Shown: positions 7,597 to 12,447 of the stretch, piece after piece
Numbering within the stretch: position 1 is the stretch's first letter
How the letters are laid out: every line of letters begins with the position of its first letter
Source: an uncultured Acetatifactor sp.
GTDB lineage: Bacteria > Bacillota > Clostridia > Lachnospirales > Lachnospiraceae
DNA length: 12,447 nucleotides
Assembly (NCBI GenBank): GCA_910578815.1
Contig: CAJTSE010000035.1
Location: 1-12,447, forward strand
Direction: 5' to 3'
Program-made: the position numbers and the translations under genes
The notes under the pieces: generated by a model
Seen by the model: only the letters and a program-made list of their open reading frames with translations
Told to the model about the DNA's origin: nothing
The model's database searches: none

Positions 7597-7637
7597 AAAA
7601 AGAGCGGGCGGCATTTTTCCTCTATGCCACCTGCTCT
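7597..7637. terminator. bidirectional intrinsic terminator between convergent genes
   Basis: AGAGCGGGCGGCAT (7601-7614) pairs with ATGCCACCTGCTCT (7624-7637) over 14 positions, with one G-U pair and one mismatch and a 9-nt loop. Read on the - strand the stem is followed at once by TTTT (7600-7597), a good intrinsic terminator only 4 nt past the stop of the membrane protein gene. On + it lies 5 nt after the S1-protein stop and is followed by the weaker TCCTTT. It probably ends both convergent operons. Confidence 0.8.
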
Positions 7638-7641
7638 TCCT

Positions 7642-8157
7642 TTACCTAATCTGCACTTCAGAGGTTTGTTGTTCATTTGCTATTTCAACACGTTTGCATA
7701 TAAATTTTATTTGTTTCTTATAAGCAAATAGAAATAGTATTACTAAAAATATCATTGACATCCACTTCCAATTTGAGGAAATCCATTTTATTTTCCAAAT
7801 AGAAATTCGTACTATTGATATTACAATCAATAGTAGAGAACTCGTCAACAAAGCCCTGAAGTAATTATTTGTCTCAGATAATACATCTATTTTTGAATCT
7901 ATCTTTACTGCTTTAAAATAATCAGGATATGGTGCCTCACGGATAAATTTGCATTTTTTCAAAATAGGCTTCACGATTAATGAGCTTATTCTATTGATTA
8001 CAAATCCCATAAAATAATAAACAATGATTTCTTCACCAATGTTTTCTATTGGCAATGTTATCCCTAGTAATAATTTCAAAGACGTTCCAAAAAACACGCC
8101 CGGTAATAAATTGGTCATAATTTGATAAGTACCTAGTTTTTCGATAAAATTGTTCAT
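7642..8157 (-). CDS. four-helix membrane protein, putative effector
   Basis: This 171-residue protein has four likely membrane helices, at about residues 17-35 (LLPGVFFGTSLKLLLGITL), 43-63, 102-121 (ALLTSSLLLIVISIVRISIW) and 132-147. A cytoplasmic-looking loop of about 35 residues between helices 2 and 3 carries YPDYFKAVKIDSKIDVLSET followed by NN. The tail is basic, then polar. I do not know a named family, though the layout (short N-terminal TYQIMTNLLPG, a pair of helices, a loop with SETNN, another pair of helices) feels like small membrane proteins that recur near defence genes. The ATG overlaps the stop of the preceding gene as ATGA, with a GGGGG tract shortly upstream, so the two are co-translated. 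It is last in the operon, directly before the terminator. A membrane-disrupting effector is one possibility and a membrane anchor for its partners is another. Confidence 0.82.
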   Translation of the reverse strand: MNNFIEKLGTYQIMTNLLPGVFFGTSLKLLLGITLPIENIGEEIIVYYFMGFVINRISSLIVKPILKKCKFIREAPYPDYFKAVKIDSKIDVLSETNNYFRALLTSSLLLIVISIVRISIWKIKWISSNWKWMSMIFLVILFLFAYKKQIKFICKRVEIANEQQTSEVQIR

Positions 8158-8705
8158 ATAATACCCCCATAATCTTCCGGTAATATAATAGGTGACACCT
8201 TATTAAAAGCAACAGAAACCGCTTCCATGAATCCTTTACGCCTGTTAGAAAAGAGTAAGCGTTCTGATAGGGAGCTATTAAAGCCAAACTCTCCAACATT
8301 ACTTAATAAAGTGGATTGACGTAAATTATAATTTTTTTCCACTGTCAAAGCTTGTTTAGAAAACCAGAGTTCTATTTGTTTATTTATCTGCATCATACAA
8401 TATAAAATTTGTTTATTTGATGATTTTTTCCAAATACATGTATTGGCTATTACAAAATCGCATAGTGCTATTTCTTGTAAAGAACACAATTGATAGACTT
8501 CATCAATATGTGCGGTTATAAATGTTCCATTCAGTCCATCGTTGGTCATACAATAAAAAAACGTTTTGGGCAAATCAGTTCTTTTCTGGGTTGCCATCCA
8601 TTCTGTTGCCGTTATATTGGCAACAGAATGGATATATTGTAATCTTGCAGACATATGATTTCTATCCACAAAAATCTTGGGATCAGAACTTACAATCCAT
8701 CTCAC
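8154..8705 (-). CDS. hypothetical protein of the metallo-beta-lactamase locus
   Basis: This 183-residue protein belongs to no family I recognise. It appears soluble and mostly helical, with a hydrophobic centre (YQLCSLQEIALCDFVIANTC) that is too interrupted for a clear membrane helix. It has several cysteines and a C-terminal stretch RLLFSNRRKGFMEAVSVAFN followed by KVSPIILPEDYGG. The start is uncertain. GTG at 8705 gives a 23-nt overlap with the metallo-beta-lactamase gene and has AAGGGG about 9-11 nt upstream. The first ATG (8654) has a weaker site and would give 166 residues. Its stop overlaps the next start as ATGA. Being wedged between an enzyme gene and a membrane protein gene with overlaps on both sides suggests an adaptor or sensor within one complex, but this is inference from context only. 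Confidence 0.72.
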   Translation of the reverse strand: MRWIVSSDPKIFVDRNHMSARLQYIHSVANITATEWMATQKRTDLPKTFFYCMTNDGLNGTFITAHIDEVYQLCSLQEIALCDFVIANTCIWKKSSNKQILYCMMQINKQIELWFSKQALTVEKNYNLRQSTLLSNVGEFGFNSSLSERLLFSNRRKGFMEAVSVAFNKVSPIILPEDYGGII

Positions 8706-9615
8706 CCAGTTTCACCCCTTGTGTTCTATTATTTGATTTATATCCATATGCACTGTTAGGTATGGACACTACGCCATTTTTCGTATTTAATGCAGGACTA
8801 TAATGTTCGTTTTCCATGTATTCCACTAACTTATCAGAACCACCACTAGTAGCTCCAGACCCCGTATTATCAGATATAAGATAAGTCTTGCTATAAGAAT
8901 CCTTTAGCACATCAAATATCTCTACTGCATTATCCAGTTTTCCATGATGGGGAAGTTGAATTAAATCATAATTATCGAGGTAATGTAAGTAAGCTGGCGA
9001 TGCATCTCCACATAACAGAATCGTTTCCGCATTATCCAGTTTATATTTAAGCTGCACGCTTGCAGCATTCATTACAGTTTCCCCATCTATTTTTGTTACA
9101 TTATCACTCTCTATAGCCTGTGCAACAACTGCCGCAAACTCATCTTCTGTTGGACCAACAATACTTCCTGATAACACTTTTGTACCAACAGTAGCATTTT
9201 TTATTGAAAACCCATACCCTTGAGCTTTTTCGATAATATTTTTTATATTATCAAAAGTTTCAAGGATATGTTGTTTTGTTGCGGGTAATGTCCGGCGTCC
9301 ATCATCGAGCAATTCCAACACCTTTCTTGCGCTTTTCAAATACAAAGAAGAGTAGACCGTGACATCATACCCATTACTATGTAGGTACTCCATCAAGCTT
9401 TCTACCCCATCAGTATGATCACTATCGTTATGTGAAATAACAATATATACTTGGGAAATCAAAGTATTTTTGCGCAGGAATTTTTCAACCTCACTTGCAT
9501 GCTGATTATGTCCACAATCATATACTACCAAAGAAGTGCTATCATACAATAATATACAATCTCCAAAACGTGTATCCATGTCTCCATTATAATGACTTAG
9601 TGCTTTCAATCTCAT
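8683..9615 (-). CDS. free-standing ComEC-type metallo-beta-lactamase fold hydrolase
   Basis: This 310-residue predicted metal-dependent hydrolase is of the type fused to the C-terminus of the DNA-uptake channel ComEC, but it has no channel part. Visible motifs are DCG (33-35), the metal-binding SHNDSDHTDG (61-70, HxDxDH pattern), the strand LLCGDAS (metal-bridging D204) and LPHHG (221-225). The N-A-A-S segment before LLCGD matches the N-x-S seen in ComEC. An insertion of about 100 residues with helices (DGRRTLPATKQHILETFDNI) separates the first motif from GDAS. Relatives act on nucleic acids, nucleotides or phosphoesters; the substrate here is unknown. ATG 9615 is preferred over the in-frame TTG 9639 because GGGAGG lies 7-8 nt before it. 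It follows the DUF3892-like gene by 16 nt and overlaps the next gene. There is no signal peptide, so it is probably cytoplasmic. Confidence 0.88.
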   Translation of the reverse strand: MRLKALSHYNGDMDTRFGDCILLYDSTSLVVYDCGHNQHASEVEKFLRKNTLISQVYIVISHNDSDHTDGVESLMEYLHSNGYDVTVYSSLYLKSARKVLELLDDGRRTLPATKQHILETFDNIKNIIEKAQGYGFSIKNATVGTKVLSGSIVGPTEDEFAAVVAQAIESDNVTKIDGETVMNAASVQLKYKLDNAETILLCGDASPAYLHYLDNYDLIQLPHHGKLDNAVEIFDVLKDSYSKTYLISDNTGSGATSGGSDKLVEYMENEHYSPALNTKNGVVSIPNSAYGYKSNNRTQGVKLGEMDCKF

Positions 9616-9631
9616 AATATATTCCTCCCTA

Positions 9632-9844
9632 CTATTCAATATTATCTTTTACACTTCCGTTCGGCTTTGACCGCAGGTACGTGGTTCCATTGGGATTCTT
9701 GACTGCCACATAGTTCTGATAGCCGGGGTTCCCTTTCCCCACCTGCTGAATAGCCTGTTCAAGCTTTATCTTTCTTCCTGATTCAATGTTCACAAATTCC
9801 GTGTTTAATCCTGTTTTTGATTCCTTCGATACTTTTAACTTCAT
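9632..9844 (-). CDS. DUF3892-like small protein
   Basis: This 70-residue protein reads FVNIESGRKIKLEQAIQQVG, a variable part, then GTTYLRSKPNGSVKDNIE. This fits the DUF3892 pattern as I recall it (a short beta module ending in YLRSxPDG and an Asn-rich tail). Its function is unknown. The start is the second of two adjacent ATGs (9844), 5 nt from a perfect AGGAGG (9850-9855); the first ATG (9847) is only 2 nt away. A TTG at 9919 would add 25 residues, but the strong internal ribosome binding site argues against it. It is first in the metallo-beta-lactamase gene group and 16 nt from the hydrolase start, so co-expression is likely. Confidence 0.72.
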   Translation of the reverse strand: MKLKVSKESKTGLNTEFVNIESGRKIKLEQAIQQVGKGNPGYQNYVAVKNPNGTTYLRSKPNGSVKDNIE

Positions 9845-10022
9845 CATTTCCTCCTCGATTTTGGCTGCACTTAAGAAAGCAGCCTTTTTTACTGCAGTTG
9901 CAAAATCTATTAAAACCAAGAATGACCTGCTTGGGAATTAGTCGAACTTCTGTTTCGGATTGAAAATCAGAACAATAGATGATAGAATAATTTTCATACA
10001 TACGATGATCACCTATGGTCAT
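9845..10022 (-). pseudogene. possible decayed or frameshifted 5' extension of the DUF3892-like gene
   Basis: Upstream of the DUF3892-like start, one - strand frame from about 10022 reads MTIGDHRMYENYSIIYCSDF and continues protein-like to about 9890. A different frame then runs on as KKAAFLSAAKIEEEMMKL into the DUF3892-like gene. The change of frame falls at a run of six A on the - strand. A one-base change there would join both into one protein of about 130 residues. It may be a decayed gene, an untranslated leader that looks coding, or a frameshift site. Confidence is low. Confidence 0.22.
9863..9890 (+). terminator. stem-loop with T6, terminator-like on + strand
   Basis: GGCTGC (9863-9868) pairs with GCAGCC (9879-9884) around a 10-nt loop, followed on + by TTTTTT (9885-9890). 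No rightward gene precedes it, so it could stop antisense transcription. On the - strand mRNA the same stem follows an A6 run and sits about 8 nt before the AGGAGG of the DUF3892-like gene, so it could equally be a leader structure. Confidence 0.4.
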
Positions 10023-10033
10023 TAACAATTTTT

Positions 10034-10055
10034 AGCTGAAGTTGCCGCTTCAGCT
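10034..10055. other. perfect 8-bp stem-loop between the two cargo gene groups
   Basis: AGCTGAAG (10034-10041) pairs with CTTCAGCT (10048-10055) around a 6-nt loop. On the - strand, the direction of the flanking genes, it is followed by AAAAATT and not by T, so it is not a standard terminator for the TOPRIM gene. On + it is followed by ATTTTAATT. It may protect mRNA ends or separate the expression of the two groups. Confidence 0.4.
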
Positions 10056-10091
10056 ATTTTAATTGCCACATTCTCTCTTTCCAATCTTTCA

Positions 10092-10706
10092 TCATTTTTT
10101 GTTTATACCACCTCCTCGCACTCCCAACTCTTTATACAGTAAATCCAAGCTCTTTGTTACCCCTCTGCTAATCAGACCAATATCCAAAGCCTGGACAAGT
10201 CCATTGACTTCACGCCCTTTTTTGGCATATATCTTATTTGCCTTTCTAAATAAATACTTTAATTTCTCATATCCATTAGAGCCTTGAGGTTCTATATCGG
10301 AGCTTAGTTTTAAAAAACGCCTTATTCCCTCCTTGTCAATCAAGAACCAATCCTCTATTGATTTTTCGGCCTTAATGTGGAGCACTCTATGTGCCCCATC
10401 ATCTTTAAGAAGTTTTTCCACTTCTTTCCAATTAATTTTGGGTTTTTGTACATAACCAAATACATCTGTATCATAGCATAGTGCAACCGTTATTTGATAT
10501 CCTTCTACTTTAGGCAGAACCTCTTTCAAAAAAATTCGATTCACTTCTTTTTTGTATCCACCTATTCCATCTATGCTTCTATAAATCACTTTATGTTCGA
10601 GCTTTTTATCTACATGACATTCTCTTATGTATTTTATGAGAGCCTTATAAAACTCCACCTCTGTTTGTCCCTCAACAAACAATACCAAGCACTTATTCAA
10701 CTGCAT
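10092..10706 (-). CDS. small TOPRIM-domain protein, partner of the ABC ATPase
   Basis: This 204-residue TOPRIM protein is probably the nuclease or effector half of a two-gene ATPase-TOPRIM system. It opens with LVLFVEGQTEVEFYKALIKY; E12 in the EGQTE motif fits the catalytic TOPRIM glutamate. Strand VALCYDTDVF (about residues 74-83) supplies the DxD metal-binding pair (D79, D81). HIKAEKSIEDWFL (about 110-122) is a third conserved-looking block, as in DUF4276/RloB/OLD-type TOPRIM proteins. The start is ATG 10706, beginning the TOPRIM strand directly; it overlaps the ATPase gene by 14 nt and has GGAG 4 nt upstream. An in-frame extension to 10874 is antisense to no gene but simply reads the ATPase gene out of frame, and is rejected. 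It is shorter than I expect for the PARIS effector AriB (about 300 residues), so that name is not applied. Confidence 0.82.
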   Translation of the reverse strand: MQLNKCLVLFVEGQTEVEFYKALIKYIRECHVDKKLEHKVIYRSIDGIGGYKKEVNRIFLKEVLPKVEGYQITVALCYDTDVFGYVQKPKINWKEVEKLLKDDGAHRVLHIKAEKSIEDWFLIDKEGIRRFLKLSSDIEPQGSNGYEKLKYLFRKANKIYAKKGREVNGLVQALDIGLISRGVTKSLDLLYKELGVRGGGINKK

Positions 10707-11985
10707 CACACTCCAGATATCCTTCAATTTCGCTTTCGTTATCGGCCAGCATAGAGAAAATATAATCTCCCATACCCATGTCAAGAGAGTCTGCATCATC
10801 CTCAAGCGTTTTCTCTTTGTTTTTCTTAAATCCGTGGAATTCGGCCATCCCACCGTCTCGGTGTATTCCGACATAAATGCTGCCTAAATCCATAAAGCTG
10901 ATTATATATGGAGAATGACTTGTAATTATTACTTTACAATCATCCAATAAATCGGAAATTATCTGTAAGTATGTCCGGAATAAAGATGGATGAATGGAGT
11001 TCTCAGGCTCTTCAATAGCTATCAAGGATATATTTCTTTCCTCTAAACTTGCCATTATAATTTTAGTCAAAATCATAAATACCCTTTTCGCTCCATCAGA
11101 CATTGCTTCAAAGTCAATAAGCCTGCATAAATTTTTATCACGAACAAACAGCAAATATATACTATCCGAAACTATAAATGGTATATCATCAGGTACGACT
11201 ATAGTTCCTTCACTAGAAATCTGAATTTCCTTAACAATTACATCTTCAATGTCAGGAAATAAACTTTTATAGGCATCTAATAGTAAATCAAATTTTCCTG
11301 GATTGATTTGTTTTAATTTTGCAATCACTCTCGGTAAACTACGCGAATCAATAAAATATTCTGAACTTCCTTTGCTTATAATAGGATTTGGCATATAAAA
11401 CTCTTTAGGATCAAGATTATTTTCCATATACAGCTTTAAATCATTCAATCTTTTAATAATTTCTATATAATACAGCTGATCAAACGCTTTTAGCTTATTA
11501 ACAACCAATTCCACATTACCTATCTGGGTAGGCGTGGCACATCTTCCAGTTTCTGAACTCTTATAGAAGGCTTCCCGCCCCTGCCTATTAATAAGTTGGT
11601 TATATTTTTTTCCTTTTTCATCGATCTTTACTTTTAGATATTCATTATTAATACTTGCTTCATCCTCTTTTGTTCGCAACCATCCAAAAGTAAAACCATA
11701 AATAATACGATATTTAACAGTCCCAATTATAGTAGTCATTTCGATTTCATATTGAAAGTCCTTATCCTGAGAAGCCCTATTGATTGGCATGGCATTATCT
11801 GACCTCATGAGATTTTGTCTCTGCTCCTCATTGCACTTCATAAAGTCAATGCCAAAGTCAATGCCGGACAACACATTAGACTTACCAAAATTATTCAACG
11901 CAACTAATGAAGTAATTTTGCTAAATGCAATATTAACATTACTCAAATTTTTAAAGCCATCCAATGCAATTCTTTGTATTTTCAT
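10693..11985 (-). CDS. OLD/AriA-like ABC-class ATPase
   Basis: This 430-residue ATPase is of the SMC/RecF/OLD type. The N-terminus MKIQRIALDGFKNLSNVNIA leads to a P-loop, ALNNFGKSN (NNFGKS at 31-36). A long insertion region (about 60-290) has several helices. The SDGAKR signature follows (296-301), then Walker B IAIEEPENSIHP (322-333) and the H-loop TSHSP (355-359). Such ATPases act as sensors or regulators for a nuclease encoded alongside, as in PARIS (AriA) or OLD/Gabija-like systems where a TOPRIM domain is the nuclease. ATG 11985 begins the natural domain and has AAAGGG 10 nt upstream. TTG 12015 with AAAGGTGG 7 nt upstream is an alternative giving 10 more residues. It is the first gene of the leftward island and overlaps the TOPRIM gene by 14 nt. 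Confidence 0.88.
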   Translation of the reverse strand: MKIQRIALDGFKNLSNVNIAFSKITSLVALNNFGKSNVLSGIDFGIDFMKCNEEQRQNLMRSDNAMPINRASQDKDFQYEIEMTTIIGTVKYRIIYGFTFGWLRTKEDEASINNEYLKVKIDEKGKKYNQLINRQGREAFYKSSETGRCATPTQIGNVELVVNKLKAFDQLYYIEIIKRLNDLKLYMENNLDPKEFYMPNPIISKGSSEYFIDSRSLPRVIAKLKQINPGKFDLLLDAYKSLFPDIEDVIVKEIQISSEGTIVVPDDIPFIVSDSIYLLFVRDKNLCRLIDFEAMSDGAKRVFMILTKIIMASLEERNISLIAIEEPENSIHPSLFRTYLQIISDLLDDCKVIITSHSPYIISFMDLGSIYVGIHRDGGMAEFHGFKKNKEKTLEDDADSLDMGMGDYIFSMLADNESEIEGYLECDAVE

Positions 11986-12095
11986 AGGTATTCTACCCTT
12001 TCTATTATTTATCAATATAATACCACCTTTCTAAAAAAATGCAATACTTTTTTTCGTTTTATTTAAAATTATTCTCATTTATCCTTTTTTAATAC

Positions 12096-12125
12096 ATTAT
12101 GCGCAATATTTTTTGTCATTTTCAA
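12096..12125 (-). promoter_or_regulatory. probable promoter of the cargo island
   Basis: On the - strand, TTGAAA (12125-12120) is followed after 18 bp by CATAAT (12101-12096), matching the vegetative consensus at 5 of 6 (-10) and 4 of 6 (-35) positions. It lies about 110 nt before the ATPase start in a very AT-rich spacer, where chance matches are common. Apart from it, 12016-12200 shows only AT-rich sequence with no gene. Confidence 0.45.
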
Positions 12126-12202
12126 TTTTATTTTCCTATTTCATTTTTAGAAATCTTTATATAAAATATTTTACATTAACACGAAACTGATTTTTTTACC
12201 AT

Positions 12203-12245
12203 CTGGCACAACATTGGCACAGAACTTTCACAAACTGGCACAGCT
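12203..12245 (+). repeat. four helically phased 10-11 bp direct repeats
   Basis: The units are CTGGCACAACA (12203), TTGGCACAGAA (12214), CTTTCACAAA (12225) and CTGGCACAGCT (12235). TGGCACA (TTTCACA in the third) recurs at 12204, 12215, 12226 and 12236, steps of 11, 11 and 10 bp, which puts all copies on one face of the helix. They lie directly upstream of the rightward promoter and at the border between AT-rich cargo and GC-rich backbone. They look like cooperative binding sites for a regulator, an accessory recombination protein or a replication protein. Confidence 0.6.
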
Positions 12246-12249
12246 TTGC

Positions 12250-12266
12250 GATTTACACGGTAAATC
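12250..12266. promoter_or_regulatory. perfect palindromic operator over the -35 box
   Basis: GATTTAC-ACG-GTAAATC is a perfect 7-bp inverted repeat with a 3-bp centre. It contains the -35 hexamer TTTACA of the rightward promoter, the usual place for a repressor site. It is 5 bp from the last of the four direct repeats. Confidence 0.55.
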
Positions 12267-12280
12267 CCCTATGTTAAAAT
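12252..12280 (+). promoter_or_regulatory. probable vegetative promoter, rightward
   Basis: TTTACA (12252-12257) and TAAAAT (12275-12280) are separated by 17 bp. Each hexamer matches the sigma-A consensus at 5 of 6 positions. Transcription would start near 12287 and run off the right end of the window. The -35 is embedded in the palindrome at 12250-12266, and four direct repeats precede it, so strong regulation is likely. Confidence 0.6.
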
Positions 12281-12304
12281 GAGTATCGTGAAAAATCATA
12301 CACA

Positions 12305-12390
12305 GGCAGCCGCTTCGTACCCCATACGCAGCCCTGCCGCAGAGAAACGCAGGCAAGAAGTCCCACCCCGGCTTCCCGTCTGCGTTTTCT
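12305..12390 (+). ncRNA. structured leader with terminator and possible antiterminator (attenuator-like)
   Basis: Downstream of the rightward promoter, GGCAG/CTGCC (12305-12309 and 12334-12338) enclose CGTA/TACG (12316-12319 and 12325-12328). A second stem pairs CGCAG with CTGCG (12348-12352 and 12380-12384), with an inner GAAG/CTTC pair (12357-12360 and 12372-12375), and is followed by TTTTCT, like an intrinsic terminator. CCTGC (12333-12337) could instead pair with GCAGG (12349-12353), disrupting both stems. This is the layout of a transcription attenuator, or of a short regulatory RNA of about 100 nt. I match it to no known RNA class. Confidence 0.4.
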
Positions 12391-12418
12391 ATTGAGTAGT
12401 CTCGGAAACTCACTGAAG

Positions 12419-12447
12419 ATGCAACAGAAAAACAGGCCATATAAACG
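12419..12447 (+). CDS. possible start of the next backbone gene (3' end outside window)
   Basis: ATG at 12419 opens a frame reading MQQKNRPYK to the window end. It follows the leader hairpins by about 30 nt. Only a weak TGAAG precedes it, and nine codons are too few to judge. It is listed because the promoter and leader upstream imply a rightward gene here or just beyond. Confidence 0.2.

Larger units (their letters stand above)
7642..11985 (-). other. AT-rich accessory (probable defence) island
   Basis: All genes here lie on the opposite strand to the conjugation genes and use AT-rich codons, while the flanks are GC-rich. The change occurs right at the terminator on the left and within roughly 12000-12230 on the right. 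The content (ABC ATPase with TOPRIM protein, DUF3892-like protein, ComEC-type metallo-beta-lactamase, unknown protein, four-helix membrane protein) is typical of mobile cargo in conflict and defence. No transposase, integrase or clear terminal repeats were found, so the mode of insertion is unknown. Confidence 0.6.

Noticed and set aside
10707..10874. A 56-residue N-terminal extension of the TOPRIM protein
   Set aside because: It lies wholly within the ATPase gene in another frame and is not domain-like. The TOPRIM strand begins right at ATG 10706.
12236..12249. TGGCAC followed by TTGC resembles a sigma-54 promoter
   Set aside because: Only 4 nt separate the two elements, against 5 in the consensus, which leaves GG and GC one base too close. 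The motif is one unit of a four-copy repeat, and a good sigma-A promoter lies just downstream.
12228..12440. A 70-codon - strand frame at the right end
   Set aside because: It runs through the promoter, palindrome and leader stems, lacks a ribosome binding site and shows no domain.
1..12447. CRISPR array, tRNA, rRNA, insertion sequence or integrase
   Set aside because: No regular repeat-spacer pattern, cloverleaf, transposase or recombinase motif was found on either strand.

Overview
The window looks like part of an integrative conjugative element (ICE) from a Gram-positive gut-type Firmicute, most likely a Clostridia/Lachnospiraceae relative. The support is a Gram-positive VirB4 ATPase, a VirD4/TraG coupling protein with the TDPKSELY hallmark, strong AGGAGG-type ribosome binding sites, and low-homology accessory genes packed between the two. 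No integrase, relaxase, tRNA, rRNA, CRISPR array or insertion sequence is visible, so neither end of the element lies here.

Left part (1-7637, GC-rich, all genes on +): the 3' end of a VirB4 ATPase; a spacer with three dyad repeats, a TATAAT box and a leader hairpin; a small winged-helix-like protein; a 219-residue protein whose C-terminus carries a RusA-like aspartate pattern; a second winged-helix protein; a VirD4 coupling ATPase that seems to start at a CTG inside a CTGA stop/start overlap; and a protein with a long acidic tail and about three S1-like RNA-binding segments. This block ends in a hairpin terminator at 7601-7637 shared with the convergent genes to its right.

Middle part (7642-11985, plainly AT-rich, all genes on -): an accessory cargo island with two tightly packed gene groups. 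In transcription order, the first is an OLD/AriA-like ABC ATPase overlapping a small TOPRIM protein, an arrangement typical of anti-phage nuclease systems. The second is a DUF3892-like small protein, a free-standing ComEC-type metallo-beta-lactamase, an unrecognised 183-residue protein and a four-helix membrane protein. The last two junctions of this group are overlaps (23 and 4 nt). I do not recognise this second group as a named system, and it is the best candidate for something undescribed. A spacer of about 250 bp between the groups holds hairpins and what may be a decayed open reading frame.

Right part (12016-12447): no certain gene. It holds an AT-rich spacer with a probable leftward promoter for the cargo, then a return to GC-rich sequence with four helically phased 10-11 bp repeats, a good rightward promoter whose -35 box sits in a perfect palindrome, and a structured leader with terminator and possible antiterminator pairings. 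A possible start codon of the next gene follows at 12419. This looks like the regulated promoter of the next backbone operon, with the cargo inserted just to its left.

Working model: the backbone supplies the conjugation machinery (VirB4 powers the channel, VirD4 delivers DNA to it, and the small proteins probably regulate or process DNA). The inverted AT-rich island is a passenger that probably defends host and element against phages or competing elements.
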